A stretch of DNA of 64,000 bases from Geobacillus thermocatenulatus (GTDB lineage Bacteria > Bacillota > Bacilli > Bacillales > Anoxybacillaceae): positions 816,001 to 880,000 of the forward strand of contig NZ_NEWK01000001.1 of the NCBI RefSeq assembly GCF_002217655.1. The letters run 5' to 3'. Both the position numbers and the translations under genes were made by a program. The notes beneath the pieces are model-generated. The model was not told where the DNA came from. It worked only from the letters and a program-made list of their open reading frames with translations, and made no database searches. This document shows positions 1 to 10,808 of the stretch, piece by piece (positions within the stretch are counted from its first letter, which is position 1; each line of letters starts with the position of its first letter).

Positions 1-1387
<1,387 letters not shown>

Positions 1388-1390
1388 GAA

Positions 1391-1428
1391 AAAAGATCCG
1401 AAATGCCGATGCATTTCGGATCTTTTTT
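1391..1428. terminator. Bidirectional intrinsic terminator between tyrS and rpsD
   Basis: A long perfect stem (AAAAGATCCGAAATG paired with CATTTCGGATCTTTT) has A-runs on one side and T-runs on the other. It can stop transcription arriving from both convergent genes. Confidence 0.9.
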
Positions 1429-1433
1429 GCGCC

Positions 1434-2036
1434 TTAACGCGAGTAGAACTCGACGATGAGCGCTTCGTTGATTTCCGCCGGCAGTTCGGAACGCTCCGGC
1501 AAGCGGGTGTACGTCCCTTCCATTTTTTCCGGATTGAACGTCAAGTAATCTGGAATGTAGTTGTTCGCTTCGATCGCTTCTTTAATCACTTGCAAGTTGC
1601 GCGATTTTTCGCGAACAGCGATCGTTTGTCCCGGTTTGACGCGGTACGACGGGATGTTGACGCGGCTGCCGTCGACCAAAATGTGGCCGTGCGTCACGAG
1701 CTGGCGGGCTTGACGGCGCGTGCGGGCCAACCCTAAGCGATAGACGAGGTTGTCTAGGCGCGATTCCAACAAAATCATGAAGTTTTCGCCGTGTTTGCCC
1801 GGCATTTTGCCTGCTTCTTCAAACGTTTTGCGGAATTGGCGTTCGTTCACGCCGTACATATGGCGCAGCTTTTGTTTTTCTTGCAGCTGCAAGCCATATT
1901 CCGACAATTTCCGCCGTTGCCCCGGACCGTGTTGGCCAGGCGGATACGGACGTTTTTGCAGTTCTTTCCCCGTGCCGCTCAACGAGATGCCGAGGCGGCG
2001 GGAAATTTTCCACATTGGGCCAGTATAACGAGCCAT
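1434..2036 (-). CDS. rpsD: 30S ribosomal protein S4, 200 aa
   Basis: Primary 16S rRNA-binding protein that nucleates assembly of the small subunit. The protein starts [16 protein letters not shown] and has the full usual length of 200 aa. The S4 RNA-binding domain (residues about 90-155, with [12 protein letters not shown] and the [10 protein letters not shown] hairpin) is intact. The ribosome site (AGGAGGAGCAACG before ATG) is strong. The gene stands alone, convergent with tyrS, as in B. subtilis. A long structured leader suggests the autogenous control known for rpsD in Bacillus. Confidence 0.98.
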   Translation of the reverse strand: MARYTGPMWKISRRLGISLSGTGKELQKRPYPPGQHGPGQRRKLSEYGLQLQEKQKLRHMYGVNERQFRKTFEEAGKMPGKHGENFMILLESRLDNLVYRLGLARTRRQARQLVTHGHILVDGSRVNIPSYRVKPGQTIAVREKSRNLQVIKEAIEANNYIPDYLTFNPEKMEGTYTRLPERSELPAEINEALIVEFYSR

Positions 2037-2217
2037 TCGTTGCTCCTCCTTACGCTTTTATTCCCGTAAAATAAAAGCAGATGTGCGCCAACAATTACGG
2101 CCATTTTGTTTTCATGCATCCTCGCTCTCGCAGCTAAGAGTTACACGATGCACCTCGGCGGGCCGAGGAACAAAATGGACCATAAAGGTGGGCACAAAGG
2201 CTGCTATATTTTACACA
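2037..2217 (-). promoter_or_regulatory. Structured rpsD leader RNA, probable autoregulatory S4 site
   Basis: About 180 nt separate the predicted transcription start (near 2217) from the rpsD start codon. A closing helix (2101-2110 with 2169-2178, ten perfect pairs) encloses two smaller hairpins (2115-2120 with 2147-2152; 2153-2158 with 2163-2168). A further 8-bp hairpin (2054-2061 with 2071-2078) sits directly upstream of the ribosome site at about 2042-2050. Repression of rpsD by S4 through its leader is established in B. subtilis. That these helices are the binding site is inference. Confidence 0.7.
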
Positions 2218-2223
2218 AAGGCT

Positions 2224-2252
2224 ATTATATGATTTTTAGAGGATAAAGTCAA
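2224..2252 (-). promoter_or_regulatory. Sigma-A promoter of rpsD
   Basis: Read on the minus strand: TTGACT (2252-2247), a 17-bp spacer, and a perfect TATAAT (2229-2224). A strong promoter suits a ribosomal protein gene. Confidence 0.88.
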
Positions 2253-2542
2253 CATTTTGTTTCCCTTCGAGTCAGTCAAGACTTTGTGGAGAACATTTTT
2301 TCGGTTCACTACGGGTGTTGTCAATCACTAGTTAGCGAACCATTTTCAGGAATTGATATCGTAAGCGCTTTCGGACTCTCATCCCTCATCTTGAGTTGCA
2401 TGACATTTGCTTTTTTCTACCGCGCTTCGCTTGGTGGCCCCGACGAGTGTCGCGAACAAAAGTTCGCAACCCTCGTCGGGGATCATTTCGGAATGTCACC
2501 CACAAATATTTTACTCACACTTTCCCTTCTTCTCGATTTGTA
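2253..2542. other. Intergenic stretch with a strong hairpin (2438-2481)
   Basis: No convincing gene. The main feature is a stem of CCCCGACGAG (2438-2447) with CTCGTCGGGG (2472-2481), extended by CGCGAAC and GTTCGC arms around an AAAA loop. It has no T-run after it, so it is not a standard terminator. The reading frame open across 2286-2660 has no ribosome site and no recognisable family. Confidence 0.45.
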
Positions 2543-2551
2543 TGATATAAT
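2543..2551 (+). promoter_or_regulatory. Extended -10 promoter for the GGDEF gene
   Basis: TGATATAAT provides a TGn extension and a perfect TATAAT (2546-2551), about 80 bp before the start codon. No good -35 is visible at 17 bp, as is common for extended -10 promoters. Confidence 0.6.
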
Positions 2552-2631
2552 AAAAGATGCAATTTTTAGAAAAAATTTGTCATCCCATTCTCTCGTTTGG
2601 AATGATGATGCCGGTTTGGGTGGAAAAGGCG

Positions 2632-4467
2632 ATGAACAAGGAAGAAATGAAACGGTATGAATCATTTAAACAAAAATTTTTCCACTGGTTTTTAGCGTTT
2701 CAGGACGATGGATCGTTTTCGGCGGCGGCGGGCGAGCTGCTCGCGCTGCTGAAAGAAGAGCTGGCGCTCGAGCAAGCCGTTTTTTATTTGTACGACCCGG
2801 TGCGGGCTGCCTTTTATCCGGAAGCGGCCGCGGTTGAAGCGTCGAGTGCTTTGCCGATCGCGGCTGATGGAAGGCGGAAAGTGGCTGTTGTCGATGCCGG
2901 TGGGCCGCATATGGCGGCCCGGCTCTTTTTCATGCTTTCCGATGAGGCGCCGGCGATGGTCGAGCTCGTGTATCGAAAAGATGGCGGTTTTGACGAGCAG
3001 TTGTTGTGGGAGATCCGAACGGATTTGGCGCGATTGTTCCGGAAGCTTAGCGCGGTGCTGCAAGGAGCGGGCGAAGAGAAACGGTATGGACAGCTGCATC
3101 GCTTCGCCGCCAAAATTCATTCCTCCATGCATATCGATGTTGTGCTTGAAGAAATTATCTGCACGTTGCAAAACGTCTATCCATCGTTCACCTACCACCT
3201 TCTGTTGTCACATGACAACCATCTGCGCGGAAATTTGCCGATTAAAACGCTTGTGTTGGATGAAAGGGAACAACAGACAGCGGCGTTGCGGGCGTTTTTG
3301 ACTGGACAAGTGCAATGCGAGGAGATGGAGGCGCCGCCGCGCTCGGTGCTGTACGCCCCGATTAAAGGAGTGCAGGCGGTGTATGGGGTGATTGAAATTA
3401 TCGCCCCATACGCTGCACCATTTCCAAAACGAGAGATTCATTTTATTTCGCTGCTGGCGAGCACGGCTGGAAGCGCGCTGGAGAACGCCAAGTTGTATGA
3501 ACAGTCGCGCCGGCTTGTCGCCGATTTGCAGCTGATCAATGACACAATGCGCCAATTGAACGCCCGGCCGCGGCTTCATGAAGCCATTGAGTACATGGTA
3601 TCGCAAATCCAACAATCGTTCGGCGCGGATGAAGTCGGTTTTTTCCTGTTTGCCGACGGCAAGCGGGAGCTTTTGCCAGGCAGCACGCCGTTTTTTTTCG
3701 ACCATCGGTCCGAGCCCTATATCGAATGGGTGGAAAAGCGGCGCCAAAGCGGAAATGACATTTTATTTGCCGGCGATGTATGCGCCCCCGCTTTCGGTCC
3801 ATTTCGCTCCATCATGGCGGCGCCGATGCAGCAAAACAAAGAAACGAAGGGACTGTGCATTGCGCTCGCCAACGAGCCGTACCGCTTTACGTTTGAGATG
3901 TTCAAGCTCTTGGAATCGCTCATTCAGCATTCGACGCTGGCGTTTATGAACGCGATGCTGCGCGAAGAGCTCGAGAAGATGGTGGTCACCGATTATTTGA
4001 CAAAGCTGCATACGCGCCGCTACTTGGATGAGCGGATCCAACAGTCGATGGGAACCGATGCGTCAGGAGCGTTCATGTTGCTTGACATTGATAACTTTAA
4101 GCAAATCAACGATGTGTATGGCCATCAAACAGGCGATGAAGTGCTCGTTCAAGTGGCAGAGACGATGCGCGCCAACATTCGCGACAGCGACGTGGCGGCG
4201 CGTTGGGGAGGGGAAGAGCTGGCGGTGTATTTGCCGAACGTGCCGCTGTCCGATGCTGTTGCCGTCGCCCGTCGCATCATGGAAAAAGTCAGGGAGCAAA
4301 CGATCCCGGCGGTGACCGTGTCATGTGGCATATCATGGTGGGGGCATGCCGGCTTTCAAGATGCAGAGCAGCTGTTCAAACGGGCTGACGCCGCGCTTTA
4401 TATGGCGAAAGAAAAGGGAAAAAACTGCATTTTTGTGCACGATGACGGTCATGTGTATAAGGTGTGA
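2632..4467 (+). CDS. dgcP: GAF-GGDEF diguanylate cyclase, 611 aa
   Basis: Predicted soluble diguanylate cyclase making c-di-GMP. The N-terminal ~430 residues contain GAF-like sensor segments (for example around residues 160-300 and 320-450). The C-terminal GGDEF domain has an intact active site GGEEL (residues 526-530) and an RxxD inhibitory site (RDSD, 517-520) five residues before it, so activity with product feedback is expected. No membrane segments are seen. The ATG at 2632 is preceded by a GGAAAAGG ribosome site. An upstream in-frame ATG at 2557 lies almost on the predicted transcription start and is less likely. Location beside rpsD matches B. subtilis ytrP (dgcP); the symbol rests on this synteny. 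Confidence 0.9.
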   Translation: MNKEEMKRYESFKQKFFHWFLAFQDDGSFSAAAGELLALLKEELALEQAVFYLYDPVRAAFYPEAAAVEASSALPIAADGRRKVAVVDAGGPHMAARLFFMLSDEAPAMVELVYRKDGGFDEQLLWEIRTDLARLFRKLSAVLQGAGEEKRYGQLHRFAAKIHSSMHIDVVLEEIICTLQNVYPSFTYHLLLSHDNHLRGNLPIKTLVLDEREQQTAALRAFLTGQVQCEEMEAPPRSVLYAPIKGVQAVYGVIEIIAPYAAPFPKREIHFISLLASTAGSALENAKLYEQSRRLVADLQLINDTMRQLNARPRLHEAIEYMVSQIQQSFGADEVGFFLFADGKRELLPGSTPFFFDHRSEPYIEWVEKRRQSGNDILFAGDVCAPAFGPFRSIMAAPMQQNKETKGLCIALANEPYRFTFEMFKLLESLIQHSTLAFMNAMLREELEKMVVTDYLTKLHTRRYLDERIQQSMGTDASGAFMLLDIDNFKQINDVYGHQTGDEVLVQVAETMRANIRDSDVAARWGGEELAVYLPNVPLSDAVAVARRIMEKVREQTIPAVTVSCGISWWGHAGFQDAEQLFKRADAALYMAKEKGKNCIFVHDDGHVYKV

Positions 4468-4473
4468 AAAAGA

Positions 4474-4500
4474 GGAATCCGGAAAAGCGGATTCCTTCTT
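4474..4500 (+). terminator. Intrinsic terminator after the GGDEF gene
   Basis: GGAATCCG (4474-4481) pairs with CGGATTCC (4488-4495), followed by TTCTT. The next gene is convergent. Confidence 0.7.
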
Positions 4501-4522
4501 CGCGCTTAGTGTGCTTTTTTCG

Positions 4523-4999
4523 TCAGGCGGACATGAGCACGCTGGCAAACTGCTCCAAAAAGCGGCGGTCGATGTCATCAAAGCGGTTTTTCACCGGGCT
4601 GTCGATGTCCAGAACGCCGATGACGCGTCCGTCTTTGATGAGCGGCACGACGATTTCCGATTGAGACGCCGCATCGCAGGCGATATGGCCCGGGAATTGG
4701 TGAACGTCCGGAACGACCACCGTCCGCCGCTCGGCGGCTGCCGTGCCGCACACCCCCTTGCCGAACGGAATGCGCACGCATGCCGGCAAGCCTTGGAACG
4801 GGCCAAGCACAAGCTCCTCGCCGTCTGCGAGATAAAACCCAACCCAATTGATGTCGGTGAAAAACTGGTTGAGCAAGGCGGCTGCGTTCGCCAAGTTGGC
4901 GATGAAGTTGGGTTCCCCGGAAATGAGCGATTTCAGCTGTTCGATAACGAGCGCGTAATTTTCTTCGCGTGTTCCGCTGTAAGCGGTCCGATGGAACAT
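4523..4999 (-). CDS. GAF-domain free methionine-(R)-sulfoxide reductase, 158 aa
   Basis: Single-GAF cytoplasmic protein of the fRMsr (MsrC/YtsP) family, which reduces free L-methionine-(R)-sulfoxide using thioredoxin. The three family cysteines are present: Cys74 (LPACVR), Cys84 (GKGVCGTA, ten residues later) and Cys108 (HIACDAAS). This spacing matches the E. coli 84/94/118 triad. The ATG at 4999 follows a GGGGGAT ribosome site; longer in-frame upstream sequence lacks family resemblance. The gene is convergent with the GGDEF gene and stands alone. Confidence 0.9.
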   Translation of the reverse strand: MFHRTAYSGTREENYALVIEQLKSLISGEPNFIANLANAAALLNQFFTDINWVGFYLADGEELVLGPFQGLPACVRIPFGKGVCGTAAAERRTVVVPDVHQFPGHIACDAASQSEIVVPLIKDGRVIGVLDIDSPVKNRFDDIDRRFLEQFASVLMSA

Positions 5000-5054
5000 G
5001 AAACCATCCCCCTTTTTCATGTTTTTTGAATAAGCGCCGATCCCGTATCCTGAA

Positions 5055-5184
5055 AAAGCTGGTGATGCAGCGAAAGCCAATTCAAAATGCGTTGTTCTCA
5101 AGTTGAGAAACCCATCGAAATCCAGTTGCTCTTCTCGCGGTGAACAACAACAGCAGGAGAAAATAGCTATTTTTCACCAGCTTT
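5055..5184. repeat. Short inverted-repeat element (MITE-like), copy 1
   Basis: AAAGCTGGTGA (5055-5065) is repeated as TCACCAGCTTT (5174-5184), an 11-bp perfect terminal inverted repeat bounding 130 bp without a gene. The right end runs on as TTTCTAGACAGG. The same end motif recurs at 35883-36022 and, more weakly, at 38448-38567. It fits an ORF-less remnant of an insertion sequence; the family is not identified. Confidence 0.5.
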
Positions 5185-5230
5185 CTAGACAGGAAACGAA
5201 TGGAAGTAGGCGATTGGCAGCCTGCGGCTG

Positions 5231-6034
5231 TCAATCCGAAAGCGCCTCGCGGTCCATTCTGTCCCGTCCTTGGTGCAAATCGGCGGCGCGATGGGCGTCG
5301 GATCCGTAGACAATCGGAATGCCCCGCCGCCGCGCCTCGACGATCACGCCGCCCGGCGGATACGGCTCGAGGCAGAGCGGTTTGGCGGCGCCGGCGCCGT
5401 TGTAGTCCAATTCATAGTCGAACTGCTTGATGTCATCAAGAATGGCAACAATCCACTCATCCATTGGCTCCGAGCATGGGAAGCGGCGTTGGAATTTGCG
5501 CACAAGCGTCATATGGCCGATGCGTTTCGGCTTGTAGCGGCCAAGCTCCGCGTGGATCGATTGCCGCACCGTTTCGTAGTAGGCGCGGTGGACGCGTTCG
5601 ACCGCTCCGAACAAGCGGACGATGTCGGCAAACATATCTTCACTGTAATCAAGGCATACATATTGCCCTTTGTGGACTAAAAAGTGAACCGATAAAATGC
5701 TGTCGTCAAGCAGCGGGCCGACTTCGTCGAGCAGGCGGGTTGTTTCTTCCTCAAAGCCAGGAATAAAATCGACTTCGAGCCCGACGCGGATGGCGATGTC
5801 GTTTCGGTAGCGGGCTTTCACCTCAGCGACGGCGTGCAAATAGCGTTCAAGCTGGCCAAGCTTCATCGAACAGTCCTGGTTGGGCGTTGGATCAATAAAC
5901 CGCTCAGGAAGCGGGGCATGCTCCGTGAAGGAAATGTCGGTATAACCCAGCTCGATCGCGCGCTCTACATAGGCTTCAAGCGGATCTTGGCTTCCGTGCG
6001 GACAAAACGGCGTATGAATGTGGCCGTCGCGCAT
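5231..6034 (-). CDS. hisJ: Histidinol-phosphatase, PHP family, 267 aa
   Basis: Hydrolyses L-histidinol phosphate to histidinol in histidine biosynthesis. The PHP metal-binding motif DGHIHTPFCPHG is at the N-terminus, and SFTEHAP and YGSDAH supply further metal ligands. The length matches Bacillus HisJ. The ATG at 6034 is chosen because MRDGHIHTPF is the family start and an AGGGGG ribosome site precedes it. Other his genes are not in the window, as in B. subtilis where hisJ lies apart from the his operon. The tail at about 5231-5260 reads into a serine-rich end of no known function. Confidence 0.93.
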   Translation of the reverse strand: MRDGHIHTPFCPHGSQDPLEAYVERAIELGYTDISFTEHAPLPERFIDPTPNQDCSMKLGQLERYLHAVAEVKARYRNDIAIRVGLEVDFIPGFEEETTRLLDEVGPLLDDSILSVHFLVHKGQYVCLDYSEDMFADIVRLFGAVERVHRAYYETVRQSIHAELGRYKPKRIGHMTLVRKFQRRFPCSEPMDEWIVAILDDIKQFDYELDYNGAGAAKPLCLEPYPPGGVIVEARRRGIPIVYGSDAHRAADLHQGRDRMDREALSD

Positions 6035-6352
6035 GATGGATTTTTCCCCCTTTCTCCTTACCATGTATCATAGCAAAAATGGGCTATTCACCAAAAGTGA
6101 TACTTGATTTTTATTTTTGTGAGGGAAAATCAGTGAATTCGTGATGTTTGCCTATCCTTGTGCAGGAACCGATGTTGCTTGTCAAGCACATGTTGTGGTG
6201 AAGAGCCCAAAAATCCTGTAAAAAAAATAAAAATTTTGGTCAAAAAATGCCGTTAACATGGTATCATAAAAACATTGAAAAACATATATTTTTTGCCTTC
6301 TCCGCTATTTTCGTTTGTTCGATAGAAGTAGCTTGAATGCAAGGAGGGCATC
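6035..6352. other. AT-rich intergenic region upstream of ezrA
   Basis: It holds the upstream regions of divergent hisJ and ezrA. The sequence at 6225-6275 is A/T-rich and contains a TTGGTC and a TATCAT element 20 bp apart, too wide for a confident sigma-A promoter. No gene or repeat is seen. Confidence 0.4.
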
Positions 6353-8062
6353 ATGCGGATGGGAATGGCATGGATCGTTCTGCTCCTCGGTGCGGGGGCA
6401 ATCATATATAATCATGTGTACCGGAAGCGGATGTACCGGGAAATTGATCGGCTTGAGGAATGGAAAATCAACGTGATGAACCGGCCGGTGCCGGATGAGC
6501 TGGCGAAAGTGAAACAGTTGAATATGACAGGGGAGACGGAGCAGCTGTTTGAACGATGGCGCCAGCAATGGGACGACATTGTGGCCGTGAAGCTGCCGAA
6601 TGTGGAAGAACAGCTGTTTGACGCGGAGCGGCTGCTCGACCAATACCGCTACCGGCAGGCACGCCGGCTGCTTGAGCAAATCGCCGACGGATTGCGCCGT
6701 CTTGAGGAAGAAGTGCATGAAATCATCCATGAAGTGAATGAGTTGATCGGCAGCGAGGAACAAAGCAGGGCGGAGATCGAAAAGCTGCGTGCGGTTCACC
6801 GAGAAGCGAAAAAGACGCTGCTTGCTTACCGTTATACGTTCGGTTCGGCTGCTGACTTGCTTGACGTCCGTTTAACGGAAGCGGAAAAGCAATTTCAGCG
6901 GTTTGCCGAATTGACGGAAGCCGGCAATTATTTGGCGGCGCGCGATGTGGTTCTGACGCTGAAGGAAGAGCTCAGCCGGCTCACGACGATGATGGAGGAA
7001 ATTCCGAAACTGCTTGGCGAATGCCAAACGTCGCTCCCTGCCCAGCTCGCCGAGCTGGCCGATGGCTATCGAGAGATGGAAGAGCGCGGATACGTCCTTG
7101 ACCATTTGCACATGGAGCACACGCTTCAGGAAAAACGGGAAAAAATCGAGCAATGTCTGGCCATGATCCATGAGCTGCGCATCGAAGAAGCGAAGCAAAC
7201 CGCCGCTGAGCTGAAGGAAGAGATCGACGCGCTCTACGATTTGCTCGAAAACGAAGTGCTCGCCCATCAATATGTGCAAACGGAAATGCCGCGCATCGGC
7301 GGCATGCTTCAAGAATTTGCCGCTGAAGCGAAGGAGACCGAGGCGGAGGCGTTGTTCGTCCAGCAAAGCTACCATTTGCCGCCAAGCGATCTTGAAAAAT
7401 ATCGAAGCATCGAAAAGCAGCTGCACCAGTTGCAAAAGCGGTTTTTTCTCATTCAAGACCGCGTCGCTGAGGCAAAAACAGCGTATTCGCTCCTGAAAGA
7501 GGAGCTTGAGCAGCTTGTGTCCCAAATCGACCTTATGAAGGAAGAGCATGAACAGTTTCGAACGATGCTGCAGACGCTGCGCAAAGACGAACTGATCGCC
7601 CGCGAAAAGCTTGATGCGATGCGAAAAACATTGGCCGAGGCGCTCCGCCTTGTGCAAAAGAGCCGGCTGCCGGGGCTGCCTGAACCGTATTCGCTCGAAC
7701 TGGCAGAAGCGAGACGCAGCTTGCAGGCCGTCGCCGAGCGCCTTGAAGAAAAGCCGCTTGACATGCCGGCGGTCGACCAAGCGTTGGAGGAGGCGAAAAC
7801 GGCTGTGGAACGGTTGTATGAGCGGACGGTGGAAATGATCGAACAGGCGACGCTGGCGGAGCGGACGATTCAATACGGCAACCGCTACCGCCGCCGCTAT
7901 CCAGCGGTCCGCAAAGGGCTGGAAGAAGCCGAATTTTTATTTCGCCATTATGATTATGAAGAGGCGCTCCGGCAGGCGGTGGCGGCCGTTGAAGAAGTCG
8001 AGCCGGGCGCGTTTGACCGTGTGCAGAAATTATGGCAGGAGGATAACAGCCGGGAACAGTGA
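6353..8062 (+). CDS. ezrA: Septation ring formation regulator EzrA, 569 aa
   Basis: Negative regulator of FtsZ ring formation in low-GC Gram-positives. A single N-terminal membrane anchor (residues about 3-19) is followed by a short basic stretch and then almost continuous coiled coil with spectrin-like repeats to the C-terminus. The conserved C-terminal signature [17 protein letters not shown] is present. The length agrees with the family (about 560 aa). An AAGGAGGG ribosome site lies 5 bp before the ATG. Location upstream of the cysteine desulfurase/thiI pair is as in B. subtilis. Confidence 0.96.
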   Translation: MRMGMAWIVLLLGAGAIIYNHVYRKRMYREIDRLEEWKINVMNRPVPDELAKVKQLNMTGETEQLFERWRQQWDDIVAVKLPNVEEQLFDAERLLDQYRYRQARRLLEQIADGLRRLEEEVHEIIHEVNELIGSEEQSRAEIEKLRAVHREAKKTLLAYRYTFGSAADLLDVRLTEAEKQFQRFAELTEAGNYLAARDVVLTLKEELSRLTTMMEEIPKLLGECQTSLPAQLAELADGYREMEERGYVLDHLHMEHTLQEKREKIEQCLAMIHELRIEEAKQTAAELKEEIDALYDLLENEVLAHQYVQTEMPRIGGMLQEFAAEAKETEAEALFVQQSYHLPPSDLEKYRSIEKQLHQLQKRFFLIQDRVAEAKTAYSLLKEELEQLVSQIDLMKEEHEQFRTMLQTLRKDELIAREKLDAMRKTLAEALRLVQKSRLPGLPEPYSLELAEARRSLQAVAERLEEKPLDMPAVDQALEEAKTAVERLYERTVEMIEQATLAERTIQYGNRYRRRYPAVRKGLEEAEFLFRHYDYEEALRQAVAAVEEVEPGAFDRVQKLWQEDNSREQ

Positions 8063-8425
8063 TCAACCACCTGATCACGAGTATTGATTATCCATTATTT
8101 TACTAAAAAAACACAGCACAAGCTTTTCTGCCTCTTCTCTCGAACAGGAACGAAGCCCGGAATATTTTGAATGAGGGGCTTCGTTTGCTGTCTTCGTAAG
8201 GCAGCCAAACCGTGGGGCGCACGGGGATGGCTTGGCTGACAGCCTGCCGTAGAGCGGGTGACCCCAACAATCTCCCACCTCTAAGCGCAGGTGGGAGATT
8301 GTTCAATGGGTTTTTGGTGAATAATGTAAATGACTGTGTGTTTTCGTTGCCGATTGTCGTCTGTTTTGGGTAAGATGGACGATGGAAAGCGATATTTTGC
8401 CGACAATGAGCGGAGGATGGAAGCG
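8063..8425. repeat. Intergenic region with a solo 14-bp palindromic hairpin (8267-8302)
   Basis: ACAATCTCCCACCT (8267-8280) pairs perfectly with AGGTGGGAGATTGT (8289-8302). The core TCTCCCACCT/AGGTGGGAGA also forms the left-end hairpin of the IS200/IS605-like element at 11111-11354, so this may be a solo element end. A 7-bp hairpin spans the ezrA stop codon (8059-8078). No gene was found. Confidence 0.55.
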
Positions 8426-9571
8426 ATGATTTATCTCGACAACAGTGCGACGACCAAACCATTTCCCGAGGTGGTCGATTCGTTCGTCGCCGTCGCAACG
8501 AACTATTTTGCCAATCCGTCGTCGCTCCATGGGCTGGGCATGAAATCGGAGCGGCTTTTGGCGCAGGCGCGTGAACAAATCGCCGCCATGCTGCGCGTGA
8601 AGCCGAACGAAATCGTTTTTACCTCCGGCGGAACGGAGGCGAACAATTTCGCCATCAAAGGGGTCGCCTGGCAATACGAGCGGCGCGGCCGGCATATCAT
8701 TACGACGAAAATCGAGCATCCGTCTGTCGCTGAACCGTGCCGCCAGCTTGAGAAGCTTGGGTTTGAGGTGACGTACTTGCCGGTCGACCGCGAAGGAAGG
8801 GTATCGGTTGAGCAAGTGGAACGCGCGCTGCGCGACGATACGATTCTCGTGTCGGTCATGCACGTCAATAACGAAGTTGGCACGGTGCAGCCGATCGAAG
8901 AAATCGGTGCGCTTTTAGCCCGCTATCCGAAAACATTGTTTCACGTCGATCGGGTGCAAGGGATCAGCAAAGTGCCGCTCGACTTGAAGCAAGCCGGTGT
9001 CGATTTATGCACGATATCGGCGCATAAATTTCACGGATTGCGCGGCGCCGGCTTGCTTTACGTCCGTGAAGGCGTCCGCTTGGCGCCGTTGATTGCCGGC
9101 GGCGGGCAGGAGTGGCAGCTTCGGTCCGGAACGGAAAATGTCGCCGCCATCGTCGCGATGGCGAAGGCGCTTCGCTTGGCCATGGAGCGCTACGAGCGGG
9201 ACATCGGCCGGCTTCAAGCATTGAAAGACGAGTGGCTTGAAGCGCTCTCTGCGATTCCAGACATCGAGATCAACACGCCGCGCGATGGCGCCGCTCCTCA
9301 TATCATCAACTTTTCGTTAAAGCGCGGCGTGAAGCCGGAAGTGTTTGTTCACGAACTGGAGAAAAGCGGAATCTACGTTTCGACGACGTCGGCCTGTTCA
9401 TCGAAAAAAAGGGCGCCGAGCAAGACGCTTTTGGCTATGGGGCTTGGTGAAGACCGAGCCGAGCGCGGCATTCGCATCAGCTTGTCGTTTGACAACAGCC
9501 GGGAAGAAATCGCGCCGGCGGTGGCAGCGATCAAGCAGGCGATCAAAACATTAAGCGAGGTAACGGAATAA
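8426..9571 (+). CDS. nifZ: Cysteine desulfurase (NifS/IscS family), 381 aa
   Basis: PLP enzyme that moves sulfur from cysteine as persulfide. The Schiff-base lysine is K201 in SAHKFHG and the catalytic cysteine is C324 in TSACSSKK, followed by a short loop, as in class II enzymes. The ATG at 8426 gives the family start MIYLDNSATTKP, with CGGAGG nine bases upstream. A nearer ATG at 8417 abuts the ribosome site. One base separates its stop from thiI, so the two are co-transcribed. In B. subtilis the equivalent enzyme supplies sulfur to ThiI for 4-thiouridine in tRNA. The symbol is by synteny. Confidence 0.93.
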   Translation: MIYLDNSATTKPFPEVVDSFVAVATNYFANPSSLHGLGMKSERLLAQAREQIAAMLRVKPNEIVFTSGGTEANNFAIKGVAWQYERRGRHIITTKIEHPSVAEPCRQLEKLGFEVTYLPVDREGRVSVEQVERALRDDTILVSVMHVNNEVGTVQPIEEIGALLARYPKTLFHVDRVQGISKVPLDLKQAGVDLCTISAHKFHGLRGAGLLYVREGVRLAPLIAGGGQEWQLRSGTENVAAIVAMAKALRLAMERYERDIGRLQALKDEWLEALSAIPDIEINTPRDGAAPHIINFSLKRGVKPEVFVHELEKSGIYVSTTSACSSKKRAPSKTLLAMGLGEDRAERGIRISLSFDNSREEIAPAVAAIKQAIKTLSEVTE

Positions 9572-9572
9572 G

Positions 9573-10781
9573 ATGATGAACTATGACCGCATTTTGATTC
9601 GCTACGGAGAAATGACGACGAAAGGAAAAAACAGGAACATCTTCGTCCGGCGCCTGAAAAACAACATTGCCCGCAAACTGCAGGCGTTCGAGCGGATTCA
9701 GATTGAATATATGCGCGACCGAATGTACATTTTATTAAACGGCGAGCCGCATGAACCGATCATCGAAAAGCTGAAAACCGTTTTTGGCATTCATTCATTC
9801 AGCCTGGCGATGAAGTGCGAAAACGATCTGGACGCCATTAAGGAAACGGCGCTCGCCGCCGTCCGCCAGCTTCCATACAAAGGAAAAACGTTTAAAGTGA
9901 GCGCCCGCCGCGTCGACAAGCAGTTTCCGTATCGAAGCGACGAGCTGAACTACGAGGTGGGGGCGCACATTTTGCGGCAGACGGACGGGCTTAGGGTCAA
10001 CGTGCGCGAGCCGGATATTGACGTACGTATTGAAGTGCGCCAAGATGGGACGTATATCACGTGCCGCGACATTTTCGGCGCCGGCGGCCTGCCGGTCGGG
10101 ACGAGCGGCAAGGCGATGCTCATGCTCTCCGGCGGCATTGACAGCCCGGTTGCGGGTTATTTGGCGATGAAGCGCGGGTTGGAAATTGAAGCCATTCACT
10201 TTTTCAGTCCGCCGTTTACAAGCGAACGGGCGAAGCAAAAAGTGATTGACCTCGTGCGCAAGTTGACGACATACGGCGGGAGAATCAAGCTTCACATCGT
10301 GCCGTTTACGGAAGTGCAACAAGCCATTTATCAAGGAGTTCCAAACGAGTACTCGCTCATTTCCACTCGGCGGGCGATGCTTCGGATCACCGACGCGCTG
10401 CGCCGCCGCCAGCGGGCGTTGGCGATTGTCACAGGCGAAAGCCTCGGCCAAGTCGCGAGCCAGACGCTAGAGAGCATGTACGTGATCAATGAGGTGACCA
10501 ATACCCCGATTTTGCGCCCGCTTGTTTCGATGGATAAACTTGAAATTATCGAGCTGGCGAAACAAATCGGCACACATGATATTTCCATTCTTCCGTATGA
10601 AGACTGTTGCACCATTTTTACGCCAAGAGCGCCGAAAACGAAGCCAAAAAAAGAAAAAGTGTTCCATTATGAGAGCCAGCTCGACCTCGCTCCGCTTCTG
10701 GAAAAGGCAGTCAATGACACAGAAACGCTCGTCATTGATGAAGAAACAGGGCAGGGCGATGAGTTTGCCGAGTTGTTTTGA
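9573..10781 (+). CDS. thiI: tRNA 4-thiouridine synthase ThiI, 402 aa (no rhodanese domain)
   Basis: Adenylates U8 of tRNA and exchanges it for sulfur. Order of domains: N-terminal ferredoxin-like region and THUMP (about residues 1-165), then the PP-loop ATPase with SGGIDSPVAGY (about 184-194) and a conserved EDCCTIF. As in other Bacillus ThiI proteins, the E. coli rhodanese domain is absent, which fits direct sulfur delivery from the upstream desulfurase. Two ATG codons (9573, 9576) are possible starts, and the former is used here. Translational coupling with the upstream gene is likely. Confidence 0.95.
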   Translation: MMNYDRILIRYGEMTTKGKNRNIFVRRLKNNIARKLQAFERIQIEYMRDRMYILLNGEPHEPIIEKLKTVFGIHSFSLAMKCENDLDAIKETALAAVRQLPYKGKTFKVSARRVDKQFPYRSDELNYEVGAHILRQTDGLRVNVREPDIDVRIEVRQDGTYITCRDIFGAGGLPVGTSGKAMLMLSGGIDSPVAGYLAMKRGLEIEAIHFFSPPFTSERAKQKVIDLVRKLTTYGGRIKLHIVPFTEVQQAIYQGVPNEYSLISTRRAMLRITDALRRRQRALAIVTGESLGQVASQTLESMYVINEVTNTPILRPLVSMDKLEIIELAKQIGTHDISILPYEDCCTIFTPRAPKTKPKKEKVFHYESQLDLAPLLEKAVNDTETLVIDEETGQGDEFAELF

Positions 10782-10808
10782 ATCTCAAAATTTACCAAAA
10801 AGCATCGC

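Noticed and set aside
2286-2660. Open reading frame of 124 codons between rpsD and the diguanylate cyclase gene
   Set aside because: It has no ribosome site, crosses the strong hairpin and the promoter of the next gene, and resembles no family.
8267-8302. Palindrome as the ezrA terminator
   Set aside because: It is about 200 bp beyond the ezrA stop, lacks a direct T run and shares its core with the mobile-element hairpins.
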